This document shows, one piece after another, positions 12,711 to 27,450 of a stretch of DNA of 64,000 nt. The translations under genes and the position numbers were made by a program. Source of the DNA: Marchantia polymorpha subsp. ruderalis (taxonomy: Eukaryota; Streptophyta; Marchantiopsida; Marchantiales; Marchantiaceae); contig AP031351.1 in assembly GCA_037833965.1 (NCBI GenBank), forward strand, positions 24,502,501 through 24,566,500. The letters run 5' to 3'. A model generated the notes under the pieces. The model did not search any database. It worked only from the letters and a program-made list of their open reading frames with translations, and was not told where the DNA came from. Position 1 is the first letter of the stretch; every line of letters starts with the position of its first letter.

Positions 12711-15700
12711 GATATTCGAGTGGATTGCCACATACTTGAGTTTTTTTAATACCTTCAAGTCTGAACTAGAGTTCGAGTAGCGCCGATAACTTCTTACTAA
12801 CTCCATCACTCTTGTCTTATAATCGAGTGGCTTTTCTTGACGGTTGTCCGACAACCCCTTTCCTCTTTACATGTGGGTGACATTGACATGAGTCACTTCT
12901 TAGTTTTGGACGAACACCGACGTTTTCCTATCAACTGGCCATTTGTCGTGATCAACGAAGGAAAGAATGTCATGGAAATTCTCTATCTTTAAATTTCATT
13001 GCTCTTTATGCATACCTTCTCGAAAATATGTCTGCTATTTCTATCACTCTATCTATATGCAATGAAAAAGTTGTCTGTAACATTAATGATACCTCATAAA
13101 ATATCCCGCTTTGAGTCAAGTGTCACAATGGAAGAACATTATAATCATATATAACAAAAAATATGCGATCACTACGTGTTCTAGCACACCAATTTCTGTA
13201 ACTATGTCTTCTTTTAATAATGATTGTGTAACTAGATCTAGGTTTTCTTTACAGTCTTTGTATATCAATGCATAATATCATTACGCATTTTGGAGTTAAC
13301 GGAAATCCTTATATTTTGAAGCTAATTAACAACAACAAAAAGTATTTATCTGAAAAATTCTACTCTTACTAAACAAGTTTAAACACAACATATTTGAAAA
13401 TTGAGCTTATGTGTCTGGCATTTTATAAATAGAAAATGAACTTTCCGTTATCTAGAAAACTCTGTTTATTTCGTATAAATTGCATAATTCGTATGTCTCT
13501 TACTTAACACTACTATCATTTAAACCACACAGCTCAACACATAACTTGTGTTGATTAATTGTGATATCATCACATGTTTATTCTCAGTACTTTTGTTGTC
13601 AGAATCTATCATCAGTGGTTAATATTACTCTATAAGTTACATTTCTAAACTTAAAATTCTTGATGAATATCATTTTACTCATGAAATGATAGTCCTTTCT
13701 TGTGTTCCATAAATTATTTGATTATGCATGACTGTCGAATTTGTAATTGCAAGTATTTTCAAAAATATTAAAATTTGTATACTGTGTCAATCTAGTATTG
13801 TATCAAAGTGCTGTATTCGATAGTATAAGTACATTGAAATATCCATTGGACCAGATTTGTAATACAATATTTTAGACATGATTGTTAACTGCAGTCGTTA
13901 TTATGCATCAGTTACGAACATATCATTACTTTATTTGCTGAAATCATTATTAAATTAAAATGATTCTCATATTTTGAATATCACAATTAAAATAAGTTTG
14001 AATGGTAAAAAGAATCAAAAGTTATCTATGGATAAACCTTAAACTTAGTGACATTACTCAATGATGCAGATATAATTGTACATGGATTCAACATGGTGTG
14101 TTTGGCTAAATAGCAATCTATTTATACAAATATATAGATATTGCATACAATATTTATTAAAAAATATTGATAAATCATTATTTATAGAACTAATTTCAAA
14201 TTATTATTATTATTATTATTTGCATGCTTATATATATCAGTTAAGTTATAAGTTTCATTAAGTTTGTAAATGATGTCAGATATTAAATTAAACGTGAGAC
14301 AAATCTAATAATTTTGTATGAAGAAATATAATATTAATACTTAAATTTAACCATTATGTACATTCATAGAAAATTTCACATGTGAAAATTTATGCAATTG
14401 TAGTTTAATGTATATATTTGATTTCATATGTGTTCAATTATAGAATTTAATACTTTGAAATTTTATCATAAGATACATAATTATCATAGATTGATTTTAA
14501 AAGTACTATCATCAAAAATAATATTTAAGAAATACCAAAGTGGGATAATAATATTCAAACAACTTATTCTATACGCACCATGTTGAACGTAGACAATGTA
14601 TTGTTTCTTATAAAAATTTAGTATGTTGAGCAACAAAATTTGTAATTTTCAAATATATATAATTTATTACATTATTTTCTATGTAAAATTTTTTGAAATC
14701 AAAAAATTTGCATATTTAAGTTGAAACAAAATAACTATTCAACAATTTTTTCTACCTTTTTAGATAACAATATTGAAAGATGTATTTTCTTCAGTTTTTT
14801 GGATAAATAAATCTGCACTTATGATGGATGAAGTGTTAAGCAAACATGTGCTGTCTTCAGTTTGTTCGTATAGATCAATTTTCAAAAAATCTATCAGAAA
14901 TATTTCTTTCAGTGACAATTATTGATAATTGAAGCAATGTTGTAGTTTATTGTATATGCAGCGATCTAAGTAAATCTCATCGTATTGAAATATTATGTTT
15001 TGAAGCTATTTGTATACAAATTAAGAGACATGATGACAAAAATCATTTGTAAATTTTACCAAAATATCTATGTGATTATACAAAATTTGAATAATTTCCA
15101 TTTCATTTTTCAATAAACAAATACATGCAAAACAACATGATATTATGTACAACATATCTCAACAACTTTCAAAATTTCAAGTAAGATTCCAATAAATCGT
15201 TGAACAAATTATTATTTTTTCATTAAAAAAATAAAGTTCTGATGTTTATTTTTATAAATGGCAAAAAATACATTTATGTTTATTAAACAAAATTAATATT
15301 TAGCTATATTATGACAATCTGGTTCTTACTTAAAGAATGTATATATATTTTTTATATATGTTAATAAAACAAACTATTTGATGAATGGTATACGTACTTA
15401 ATAAATTAAAATTTAATGTTTATTGTTGTCATGATTTTATTTAGAGAAATACATTAATCTGTTTCACTTCATGAATCTGGTGTTTTTTGTTTATAAGATA
15501 TTTTTTTATGTCTATATATTTAAAGTCTAAATATTATATTTTCTATTTTAAATGTTACATAGTGAACAAAATTTCAAAACTGTATAAAATATTTCATCTA
15601 CATAACATGCATTATGGATAAAACAACATAACTCGAATTTATATTTGTATAATGATAGTATTAAATCCAATGTCAAATTTTTACGTGATAATTCATATTA

Positions 15701-18700
15701 CATTATAAGTTTGCAAAATTTGTAATTTTATTGTTCACTTAATTTCTTTTGTTGAATGCATGAATGACATTAAATTTCTTATTTTAATAGATTATAGATA
15801 CAAATGAAATATCATTAAATGATAATATTCAGGATGAAATTATATTATTTTTTAAAAACATATCTAAAACTAAAATTCATTTTATATACTGATAAAATGT
15901 AATACAAAGCTTTCATATATGATGAAGCAAATGATTTCAATTAAAAAAACAAAATAAAAAATTAACATCATATTTTGTCTATCAAAGTTTAGTATTCTAT
16001 GAGTTTAGTGATAATATGTACAATTTGAATAACTTTCAATTCATTAATAGTTAAATGTACAAGATTCATAACAGTGTAGTGATAAGACTTGCAATAAGAA
16101 AGTAAATAACAAATCATGTAAATTGTTGCATGTTAATTCATCTAGCAGGTATGTAAGATTTATTTTTAAATCAAATATATTCACAGATTATATAGTAAAT
16201 GTAAAATGAGAATTTTGAATCTCTATTTTAATTCAAATCTGCTGTAATGTTGATGAGTTGGACAAATTAGTCATTTGAGATAATCCAGTGGCAAAAAGTT
16301 GAAAATAATTGACAAATTGAACTTTATAAATCCATTTAGTCTAAAGATAATCCATGAAGGTTTTATCATGCATACGTATACACTATCTCACGACATACGT
16401 TAGTGTCAACTCAATATGTATAATCAAACATGATTATACAGATATGAGTCATGTATTATAATATATGTATCAAAATAATTCTATTTATCTTGAAAACATA
16501 AACAGATATTAAATGTTCATAGCTAGCTATGAAAAAAGGAAGTAAAGTCTAATTCTATGATTAAAAACCTTAATGTTGAGGGATTGGATTTATTTTATTT
16601 TTCTTGCAAACTTTGGTCATTCATTTTGAAGTATAATTGCAAATCATTATTCCAATATAATCTTAGATCAAATACTGATGTTGTCAACAGTAACTTATGT
16701 TCACTAATCATACTCATGTTCAGGAACATAGGTTTAAAAAAAAACATAGTTCGTTGCACAACTGGCGATGTCATTTGTTTGTGCACATTATTATGTATTC
16801 ATTAAAAAAACTATGATGTAATTATTGATCATAACAATTTTTCGTTGTGTTTGATGTTTTATTATGAACTAAAATATGTAATAAAATTATCTTTATATCA
16901 AAGAAAACAAAAATTATTATATGATGAATACTTTGGTTTATTTTCAAACATATTTTGTTCATATTCAAATTTTAGTAAACTCAAATATGGATAAAATTTT
17001 AAATTTTTTGTTATCTTATTAATTTCACCATATTTTCTTGAATAATACATCAATGAAAATTTGAATTTATCAATGTTTAGATTGTCACACCTATGAGACA
17101 AAAGATCTTTTAATCTCATATTATTAAAAAAAATTTACAAAATTTTGAATTTAAGTTAGTGATTTAATATTTGAAATTTCATCATAAAATATATATCTTA
17201 ATTTTATCGGATAATTACGTAAATAAAATTTTGATATTTGTTGGCAAAATTACGTTTATGTTTCTTAGTTTTCCAAGAATGAAAGAAGTTTATGATGTAT
17301 CAATTACCAAATAATATGACATTTCATTTGCTCAAATGATTTTATTGAAGCTTTTTCATTCTCTCATTGAGGGATCTATCATACGTGTTTTGCAACTGTA
17401 TATATATTAATTTTAATTTCATATCACACATTTGTATTGAATTAAATTTTTTTAATATATGTATTTGAAACATTATTTTAAGAAAATTAAAAAAACATTA
17501 ATACACTTAAATGTACGAGTCGTTTTTATAGTCAAATGTATTTTTTTAATAGATTGTTAAATTTAAATTGTTACAATGAATATTCCAAATTGTGATTTTC
17601 ATGAAATGATTGTGTATTTTTTTCATACGAGTTGACATTTCTTGGTATTTGACTATTCTTTAAAAGCGGGGAAAATTATTTTTTACCATAGTTTAATATT
17701 CTAAAAAATTTACAAGTGTAAACAGAATGTTGATATGACATGTTTTAATTTATTCCGATCTTTTAAAATAATTTTTACCTAAATGCTTGAAAAATAGTCC
17801 ATAATATAAATAACATGGACAGCATAAAAAGTAACAGCTTATAAATTTTATGGTTTTTTCCAATATAAATATAAATATATATTATACATTTATACCAATA
17901 TTGGAATTATATTAATTTTTTTAAATGATATTAATTAATTTATTTGTATATTGATATCTGTATAGTAGAATACGTATTTCTCATATATTCGTAAGTGTAT
18001 GAAAAATGATCATCTAGATGACTATAAACAAAGTAAAAAATTATAGTATATAGTATTATTATATTTGATTGAATTATCGAACTCTGAATTTCTAGTTTTA
18101 GATCTATTTTCTACAAGAATAATGTAATATGTGCAATGCAAATCGGTTGGATATAGAATTTACTAGATACTCCTTGTTCTTGTCAGATTTATTTTGAGGG
18201 AAAACATTGTCTTCAAATATATTCATAGTAAAGCAAAAAATAAATCTTTTGTGATATTGATAATGTAACTGTAGAAAAATGGTTTAAATTTTTTTTAACA
18301 ACTGAATCTCACAAAAAAATGGTGAATGAGTGGACAGAAAAGTAATTTTTTCAATTGTCTTTTGTTTTATTTATTGATATGGACTGAACATAATTGTATA
18401 TGAAAAGCTGAAAAGTTGACAGTGAGCTGAACGAGGTGAATACTTGTTCTTTAATTTATAGGTATTTCAAATAAATGTAAAAAAGAAGACTTTTCAACAA
18501 AATGTCTTTGTGGCTATCAGATCATATTTATTCCAGAATACTCTTTTAGATTTCAAGTATGATGTATCCTTTCTTAACAATCAAATCTTGAATCCTCTTG
18601 ATCTGAGTACTTGAATATAATGAAATGAACAACTCAGAATATTTTGTTGTCATTGATGATCAAAATACATTTCACCTTCATTAGGACACTAATTGCATCG

Positions 18701-18860
18701 AGTCTAACAACCGTTATGCACAGAAAGGAAAATTTTGAGATCAATTTTCGCTGAGCAATTGCGATACCAAGATACAAAATAGCTGAAAGTTTGATATTAG
18801 TACCGGAATATATAACAACGCCAAAGATAACTCAGACTACAGAATAAATTTTATCTCACA
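12711..18860. other. AT-rich gene desert
   Basis: About six kilobases dominated by A and T, with frequent short A or T runs, an ATT microsatellite at 14201-14221 and no open frame longer than about 80 codons on either strand. The few short frames (for example 16557-16805 and 16898-17119) have the Asn/Lys/Ile/Phe/Tyr-heavy content expected of random AT-rich sequence. No retroelement motifs are readable. Confidence 0.75.
14201..14221. repeat. (TTA)7 microsatellite
   Basis: Seven uninterrupted TTA units in the AT-rich desert. Confidence 0.9.
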
Positions 18861-18869
18861 GAACCTAAC

Positions 18870-19615
18870 GCGCTACGAAAATTGCATCGAAGGGTAACGA
18901 TGGAAGATCACGTCCATCCTCAAGCACACTGGAAAAGACATCGAGCACTTGTGCTTGACCGGTCTGATTCCGTCGCGGGTGCCTGGAAGTGCAAAAAGAA
19001 GACCGACAGATTGCGACCGAGGGAGGTCCTTGGGTCGATAAACTCGATCGGACCGCAGGTCGTCCAAGGTCCTGGGACGGCGACGGCCGACGGAGTCAGA
19101 TCGTACAAAGGGTGCTGCACATGAGGGGCTGAGCTGTGACGGAACACGCAGAAAAGGCCACCGCAAAACGAGGGGATGATTCCGAAGCGGCCAGAAGCCG
19201 GGACCAGACGGAAGAATCGAGGCTATGCGTGGGGCCCACTACGCATGCACGTCATGGATCTCGCCCCCCACCGGGTCGTCCGATTGGTGCACCGGCGGGC
19301 GGGCGGGCCCCGTTCTGTACGTAGCTGCTACGGAATCACGGGCCGGAGCCGGTCGGGTGAGGCCGCATTAACCCGGCCGGACCTTCTTCCTCCTTGGGGT
19401 CGGGAGGAGCAGGAGGAGGAGGGAGAGGAGCGATGAAAGAAAGAGGACGCGGGAGCTGTTGTGGGCTGTTTGACGGGAGGAGGTGCCGCCGGGGCCAGAA
19501 GGAGAAGAAGAGCGAGCACGAGCAAGAGCACGAGCACGACGAGCGCAGGCGAGCACCAAGATTGCTCCGCGGGCCGAATCACAGCGGAGCGCAACTCCTG
19601 CTGCTGGAGAGGACG
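18870..19615 (+). promoter_or_regulatory. GC-rich promoter and 5' leader of the MEMO1 gene
   Basis: There is an abrupt change from the AT-rich desert to CpG-rich DNA at about 18.87 kb. A purine-rich stretch (about 19401-19450) and an Arg/Glu-coding stretch run up to the MEMO1 start at 19616. An ATG at 19433 lies in the same frame as the chosen start with no stop between, so an N-terminally extended product is possible. Otherwise the block looks like leader and promoter. Confidence 0.55.
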
Positions 19616-22600
19616 ATGGCTCGGAACGCCTCGCACGCCGGCACTTGGTACACGGAGAACGGTAGTGGTCTTTCCTGCGGCCCTCGTCGGTACAGTACAG
19701 GGAATTGGCTGCGAATTTGGTGTTCTTGACGCCCGATTATGAATGATTGAGTATCTGGATCCTGGTCCTGTCCTGTCCCACCGGTTTCGTTCCAGCGTCC
19801 CTTTTGTCGGTGCAGGCCACGCGGGGCAGTAAGGGTTTTTGTGTTATCTTTGGTGGATGGGCTTTGTGTCGAGGTTGATTTCGCGAGAAGGATCGTTTGG
19901 TGCCTTTGTCTTTTTCCAGTTGATTCTCGTTGCAGTGTGTGCGCGATTGTGTTTCCTTTACACATAGCCGTGAAGATGTTTGCATTTTCATAGTTATCAT
20001 GTATATATATTCAATTGCTCGAAGTTGATTTGTCGGTCTTTTGGATAAGGACCGGAGCAACTGCTACTGGTCTTTGATCTGATCAGTAATCGTGCACGGG
20101 ACAGTAAAAGATCTCAGCGGAGGAGAGTGATGATAGGCGTTTGAATATGAATTGCCAGCATGAGTGTAGGATGATCTGTATTTTCGTATATAGAGTTGGC
20201 CAATTCTGGTCTTTCCTTGCGGGAAGGATGCGTTGGCAACACAAGAAGGCAGTGAAGAGAAGGGAGTTGTAGATTGGGGCAGATTTTGAAGACGAAAATT
20301 GAACTAGCGAAACACTCCTTGGCTAGGTTTGTTGCTGAGTTGCTGTTGATTCAGCCCTCACTTGACAGTATGTGTTCGCGCTATCGGAAGCCGGATCAAC
20401 AAGAGTTGATTTGAGGCGTGCCGCTTGTCAGTCAGCTCAAATAAAGAACTCATCTTCTCAGAGCGATTGCTGAGACGTTGCGTTATGTCGATGTTTCTAT
20501 TTCAGCACGGGAGTTAGGGGACGAGCTGGACAGATGGCTCCGGGCTGCTGGTTCAGCGAAGCGCTCGAATGCAAGAGCTGTGATTGCGCCGTGAGACCAC
20601 CTTCTCACCTTGTTCTTTTCAGAGCGATTGTTGCACGTCTTTTGCTTCCAGCATAGTTTTTTTCCTGCACAAATAAATTGAGTTTGTGGACATGCCATCT
20701 AGAAATAAGGAAAGTTCAGTGGACAAGACGGTCTCAGAGTCTCAGACGGGACTGAGTTCTTTTGTAAATGGTCATAATTTTCTCACTCCTTTGTTTGCGT
20801 TTTCACGAGCGATCTCAGACATGCAGGCTATCGGTATTCAGGACGGTGTGCCGCATACGCTTTCGCAAATATTGACCCACAAACCATGTAAGATAACACA
20901 GATGTATCATATATACATGAAACATTCCATATTTTGCACACTGTAGGCATCCCTACTCGGGAAGGAACCACATGCATAACACCAATGTATGAAGTATTTG
21001 TATATCTCTAATGAAGGGACAGAATTCGGGATGCGAGGTTGCATGGTAAGCTTCGAAGGAAAACTGTTGGACGGCGCCTATCACGTCAGTTGGGAGCGAA
21101 GTTGACTTGATGCTCACGTCTTTGCTGTTTTGGGTTGGTTCTGAATTTTGTACGCATCATAAGATTAGTGCCTACCGCACTTTATTTGCCACAATCAGAA
21201 TTCATAAACTTGCCGTCCAACTTACAGCTGATATTGCATATTATTTGTCCTGTCCATGTAGTAATCTTGCCTAAAATATATGACTGCACATGATTCCTGG
21301 TCCATGCATGCTATTTTCGCTTTTTATATGCTGTCATGGAATACATCGTAAAGCTTGCGTTGGGCTTTTGTGTTACTTTGTCTCTTATATTTTGATCTAT
21401 AAATATGGACTCCACGTTTGACTGTACTGGTTTCGAATGTAATCTGGATATACGTGCACAATTTCAATAAATTAATCAATGGAATCAACAGATCACGGGT
21501 TTTCCTCCTTGGACCATCTCATCATCACTTCACCCGCAAGTGCGCGCTGTCCACAACTTCTGTATACAAAACCCCGCTCGGAGATCTACCTATTGATCTT
21601 GAAGGTGAGTTATATATACAGCAATGGAGTATTGCATGTTCGTGAATGTCAATTTCTAATGTTCCAGATCCTCGGTCCACATTTACAGTTATGACTTCTT
21701 GCCCTTGCAATATGCGCATAAACATGGACTGCCCTTTGGTGACGATGCAGCTACCGTTCTCTCTCCTGAGTATTTTAACAAGCAAGATGTTCATGAAGTT
21801 TTGGTAGGGTTGTATATATTTTAGTCCAACACGTGTCTTCTGATTAAAAAAAATCTGCGTTGCCCTTACACCGGGACCGTAATCCGGTCATAAAAAAAAA
21901 GAAGCCTTTTTGACAATCAACCAATCAGGACATCGGAGCCTTGTGGCCTCGTTCTGAGTGATTCTCGGGCTCTTGAAGGCCCTGTTGGCCGAGCTTTTAA
22001 CATGGACTAGCCTTCCGTCCCCAGATCTGAATATTCATGGAGAGTTGAAAAATCATTATAGATAAGGACCACATGCTCAACCGCTTGTGCAGGCTCCCGT
22101 CAATACCTTTGGTAGGATCCGTTCGTTCCTTAGAGTCTCTTCTGTCGAGTGGTCGATGCGTATAGAAGTTCAGTTTTGATGCAAGTTTGACATCAGAGTG
22201 TCCCGATAATGTGGCGAGAAAAATCTGCCAAATTGTGCTGCAATTTCTCAGTTTGTCCTTGATGAATATGAGAAGCTGCTGAGAATTGCGCAAAATACTC
22301 TTTTCAGATGTAGCGTTCTTGGAGAAAAAACCTGTTCCTTTATACCTGGAGTCAGGTAGAGGCAGTCTGAAGTGAATGGCTCCAATATGGCAGAGTTTTC
22401 ATTATGTCTCAGGATGTTAACTCACCAAGGAGCATATCGATGGATGTTGAGTAAGATAGGCAGACGAATGAAATTCTTACCTTATGAGTTACATGATTGC
22501 AGTATATCAGGAACTTAAGGCTACAGGAAGGTTTGAAGACATGGAAATCAGTGTGGATGAAGCAGAACACAGTATGGAGATGCACTTGCCTTACATAGCG

Positions 22601-23811
22601 AAGGTTTTCCAGGGGTATGACAGCTAACTAGATCTTCAAGTATATAATCATCGCCGTAAAAATGTATAAGAATATCTTGGCAGTTAAGTGTTTCAGATGA
22701 GAGATGCTCTTTTGCAATTTCTCCTGAAAGCGATGCAAATGTATGTAAACTAAATCTGCACGTCATTGGTTTTATTCATATCTTTCTCGTTGTGTGCAGG
22801 TGCTCGGTGAAGGTTGTCCCAATTTTGGTCGGGGCTCTGCAGCCAGATAGTGAGGCAGCTTATGGACGTTTGCTTGCAAAGTACATAGATGATCCTTCTA
22901 ATTTCTTCTCTGTTTCGTCAGACTTTTGTCACTGGGGCTCACGGTAAGAGTAGTCTAAAACTTGTCAATCTTAGCATTTTTCATTCTCCGGTATGTCGTT
23001 ATTGGATGTTAAGGCATTACATTACCAACTTTTCAGAGCACAAAGGTGTGATGAGATGTGACGGGAAATTGAATCAAAACCTGATTGTTATGAATGTCAG
23101 AAATGAGATGCATTTTTTTTTATTAAACTTTTTGCAAAACCAGCCTCGGTGTTCTTCGATTCATTTATCAATCTCTTTTAGTCAGCTTTGCAGATAGGTT
23201 CATTGACCTTCAAGGCAAAACGCGCGGCCTACGTTCTTGAATCTGTGATAAGAGACACTAACTAGTACAGTTTTCATTGTAGGTTTAACTATACTTATTA
23301 CGAGAAAAAGCATGGTCCTATCTACAAGTCAATCGAAGCTCTTGATCAAAACGGCATGAGTATCATAGAAACTGGCGATCCAAGGGCTTTCAGGGACTAC
23401 ATGCAAGAATATGACAACACAATCTGCGGTCAACACCCGATTGGAGTTTTTCTCAATGTAAGTTTCTTCATGACGATCGCAATGCGGGAGAATCTTGTTC
23501 TAGCATCTTGTTGTTGTCCACCATGTACAAGAATCTTGACAATGTTTTGTTCCAGTTTTCTGGGATGTTTCCAGTTAATGGACTTGTGGTAGAGTGTTGG
23601 TGAGTTTCTGCAGTTTTGGAGACCGTGAAATGACTTCAAATGGTTTTCCCAGTCTTAATTCGGGGCAAGTTGATGGGTGCAGATGCTGGAGCATTGCAAC
23701 ACTAGGTTGCAGATCAAGTTTTTGCAGTACGAACAATCTAGCCACTGCAAAAGCATGAGAGACAGCAGTGTGAGCTACGCGTCAGCAGTGGCGACAGTTG
23801 CAGCCAGTTAG
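19616..23811 (+). CDS. MEMO1: MEMO1 family protein
   Basis: Eight exons: 19616-19661, 20506-20590, 20819-20887, 21492-21604, 22503-22614, 22800-22943, 23283-23457, 23683-23811. All have GT-AG introns and consistent phase, giving 290 residues, close to the usual size of about 290-300. Readable family blocks in order are ASHAGTWYT near the N-terminus, [10 protein letters not shown] (His45), [16 protein letters not shown] (His77), [49 protein letters not shown] (Cys238) and a C-terminal [10 protein letters not shown]. His45, His77 and Cys238 correspond to the metal-binding residues reported for human MEMO1, so the site appears intact. The family is related in fold to extradiol dioxygenases and is linked in animals to copper or iron handling, redox and cytoskeleton signalling. 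The role in plants is poorly defined. The start at 19616 matches the family N-terminus. An in-frame ATG at 19433 would add 61 charged residues. Confidence 0.94.
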
Positions 23812-24660
23812 CCATTCGACAGCGTTGTTGCAAGAGATGCAACAATGTTGTCAAACTTCAACCATATGCCATCCCAAGTCCCTTGCATTGAAACCTTCTG
23901 ATCCTGTTAGGAGACACCTTTTGTAAATAAAATGAACCTGTAACTTAAGTGCAAGGCACGGGGTACATTTCCCCTAGTAAATTTGTTGTGAGTAAGGAGC
24001 TTTCAACAGCTATTCTCTATTCGTACATAAATCGAGTCTTCTCGCTGACGTCATAAAGTTCACATGGTTTGCACGAATTCCATGGGAGCAGCAAATGGCC
24101 AATCATTTACTGCCCGCCATGAAGGTCTAGAATGTAACGACAATGAACTAAGTGAAGAGACTTGCATCTGATTCAATTTAAATCTGACTATGTTTTAGAG
24201 CGTGTTGAATGCCCTTCATAGGAGAGTGTGAACAACGAAGACAGCCATCGCAAATTAATTGAGTTGGTTGTGTACACGAAAATGATACATGCACCACTTT
24301 CCTTAGGCTATTCGAATGATGAATTGCTTGCATCATCATTAACATCTTAGACGCGGCATCCGTGGAGAAATGGAAGCGATGATTTTAACGCATAATGTGT
24401 ACACAGTGAAAAGATTGACGAACAGAGAAGATTGCAACACCGAAGGAAAATTGAGAAGAAAAACGAATTGCAGTATACCAACATTCTTAAACGAACATGA
24501 GGTTTGTTCAACTCTATCCATACAATCATTTTGAAAGACGTGGCAAGGAGACTGTTCGTGATCAACAATGAGGAGAAAGAATTGAAACAGGAGGTAGATT
24601 CCAATCCATGTTTGATGATGGAGGTTATCATGGATTTGTAATACAGTATTGTGAGTGGAT
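23812..24660 (+). other. 3' flank of the MEMO1 gene
   Basis: Medium-GC DNA following the MEMO1 stop codon, grading into AT-rich sequence. No frame here is recognisable. The first few hundred bases, with an AAATAAAATG at about 23925, probably hold the MEMO1 3' untranslated region. Confidence 0.45.
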
Positions 24661-24685
24661 AGTATCGTTACGACGTAACGATACT
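24661..24685. repeat. Perfect 12-bp palindrome with one central base
   Basis: Arms 24661-24672 (AGTATCGTTACG) and 24674-24685 are exact reverse complements around a single A. Just downstream, the 15-mer AACAAGACTTTCATT occurs twice (near 24690 and 24733). It lies at the border between the MEMO1 3' flank and the AT-rich desert. Confidence 0.85.
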
Positions 24686-24756
24686 TTCAACAAGACTTTC
24701 ATTGTAACGATTTTTCAACGATTTTACTCGTAACAAGACTTTCATTCCCCATCCAC

Positions 24757-24782
24757 ATATATATATATATATATATATATAT
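24757..24782. repeat. (AT)13 microsatellite
   Basis: Uninterrupted alternating A and T for 26 bases. Confidence 0.95.
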
Positions 24783-27450
24783 CACTTCCAATAAAAAGAT
24801 ACATGCTAATGAGTAAACAACATATCATGTGTTGAAAGAGATGGTCTCTCAAATAAGTTTCAAAATTTTATTGGAGGTTTCACCGAGGGGTTATTTCTAA
24901 GATAGTTCACATTCAATAACGATTGGAAATCTTTGATCTACAAATTTGATGTTCAAAATGAGGTTTTTTTTTAATGCAATTCAGTTTTGGTTAAATGAAA
25001 GTTAGTTGTTGAACTATGTTCAACTAATTTTGCTGCTATAAAACATTTCTTCATGTCTTTCTACTCTCAAGCAAGAGAACGTGGGGAGACGTACAAACTT
25101 GCGTTAGTACAAGTTTATTTCAAAACATTGAAGTCATTCAGTTATCTAGACAATTAAAAACTTTAAGCTAATTAAAATCTATAATTTTTTTTTATGTAAT
25201 GATTCGAGTATGATAACAAAATTAGTGATATGCCTGTTGAAGAAAAAATTATTTTGTTTCAAAAATTGTCATTTTAGTTTCTTTTAAGAAAATTGATAAG
25301 ACCTTGCTTAAAATGTAAATTAGGATGCATATTACTCATTAATATGATATATGTGTTAAAATATACATTTTTAAGCTACATAATCTTTAATTTTCTTGAG
25401 ATTAAACTCAAGAATCTTAATTATATTCTTTTGTAGATGAACTTTATGAATCTCTTCATATTACATTACATTTGAATTTACATATGTTCGTTATATAAAT
25501 TCATGTTTATCATTCATGTGTAAGTAAAATTTTGAATATTTTTACTATTATATTCGAAAACTTACAATTTTGTGAACATATCAACTTTGATATTTTATTA
25601 TCACTTTGTTTGATATTCTCATATCATGATTAATTTGCTCTAATATTGTTTTTAGTGCCATATGAAAAGAAAGAAAATCTTTAGTCACACACAAATTTAC
25701 AGTATCTGCAAGAATGTTCTATGATTATTTTTATTATGTTTGAATTGCAATAAAAAATATATTCAATATAAATAAATAAATAAATATATATATATTGGAA
25801 GAGATGTTTATTAAAACTATAACATTTATAAAATGATTTAGAATTTTAATCATTTGAATCAAGAAAAAAAATTAGTTGAAATATTCAACTTTTATAATTT
25901 TCCCTATGAAAGTAACAAAATTAATTTCATAAAGAAATCCAGTTTATTCAATGTAATGTAAATCTACAGTACTGCAATAGATAATCATTTGATTATTCAT
26001 TAATGTTATGTCGTAAATAAATTGATTATGATAATTGGCTAGATAAGTGTAAGGTGGTTATTTTATTGAATGAAGTGTGTTATAATATATCTTTTATGCC
26101 TGTTATAATAATTATCTCATTATTTATAAATTATAATTTTTTAATTATTTTGATAATTTTTTTTAAGAATTAAGAATTAAGAATTGTATACATATAATTC
26201 TTAAATATAAATATGATATCAATTTCATCAAAATTATTAATTAAGAGTTAACTATTTGTGATAAAAATTTAAATAATCACATGAAAAATATTTTAATTAA
26301 TATTTAAAATATGAAATAATTAAAAATATATTTTGATAAAAAATCACATTCAAAGATCATGACTTACATAAAATTATAAAACTTTTGAATTTGATTGTGT
26401 ATGTGAAATGTGTGTGATATATGGATAATTTATGTTTATTATTTTTAGTTTTAAAATAAAAACTAAAACCTTTATGTACCTACATGTATGATTGATTACT
26501 GCTATGTTTTAAAAGAACTGATAAATCTCTGTGTTTATTAATTGTGTAATATGTATTATCTCAATCATCAAATGCTATAATTTAGATGTTTGAAACTCAA
26601 AAATTTAACATAAAAGTATTTTCAAGAGATCATTTAAAATCCTCAAATGTAATTAGTCTTGAAATATTTTTAATTCTTATACATTGATATTTAACAAGTC
26701 AAAGAAGCTATTTAAATATTCATATTTACATAATGCAAAATCATTGTAATCAATATTATGTGATAATCTTTTCAAACAATCCCCATCTAATTGATGCACA
26801 TGATAATCAATACAAGATATAAAAAAAGTAGTTTAAATTTTGATATTTCAAAAGTAATATAATCATAATTGACCATCATGTTGTATTGGCAATTTTCAAA
26901 CAAATTTGCCCATAACATTAATATATAACTTTTTATTGCTACCAATGTGATTCAATGTAATATTAGAGTTGCTTGTTTACATTTATTATTCTTAAATTTC
27001 CAATATAAATTGTTCTAGAATGTGTTTCATGCTATTCTACAGTGTGTTAACTTTTCATATGATTTATAAAAGACACTTAAGTATCAAGTCATTTTGAAAT
27101 TCTCTTATCAAAATGAATGTTGGTAAAGTGTACATCTTTATCATCATTACGTCATTTGTTTCATGAAGATGGGTTTGATTATTTCACGTGTGCTAAATAC
27201 TTCCTTATTACTCATACTAAAAATCTGTACTGTCAAAATGTTGGAACTGTAACTGAACAGCTATAGAGATTTGCTACAGAGATACATCTTCCAGAAACTT
27301 TGTTCATGGTTTCAAATAGCTTTTGTATTTCATACCAAGAGGTCTTAATTAGTTTTTTGATTTGATTTGTTACTCTTCGAGTACATTTTAAAATAAAATA
27401 TTCAGAAAATACAAGGTTTGACAATGAAAGACGGAAAAGAAACCAAAAAC
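24783..27450. other. AT-rich gene desert
   Basis: Very AT-rich DNA without open frames of note. It holds a mixed AAAT/AT simple repeat at about 25770-25795 and many short A and T runs. No terminal repeats or retroelement motifs are visible. Confidence 0.75.

Noticed and set aside
19328..19965. Minus-strand frames opposite the MEMO1 first exon
   Set aside because: They overlap the well-supported MEMO1 exon 1 and have low-complexity content (Ser, Leu, Ala runs). They are shadows of GC-rich sequence.
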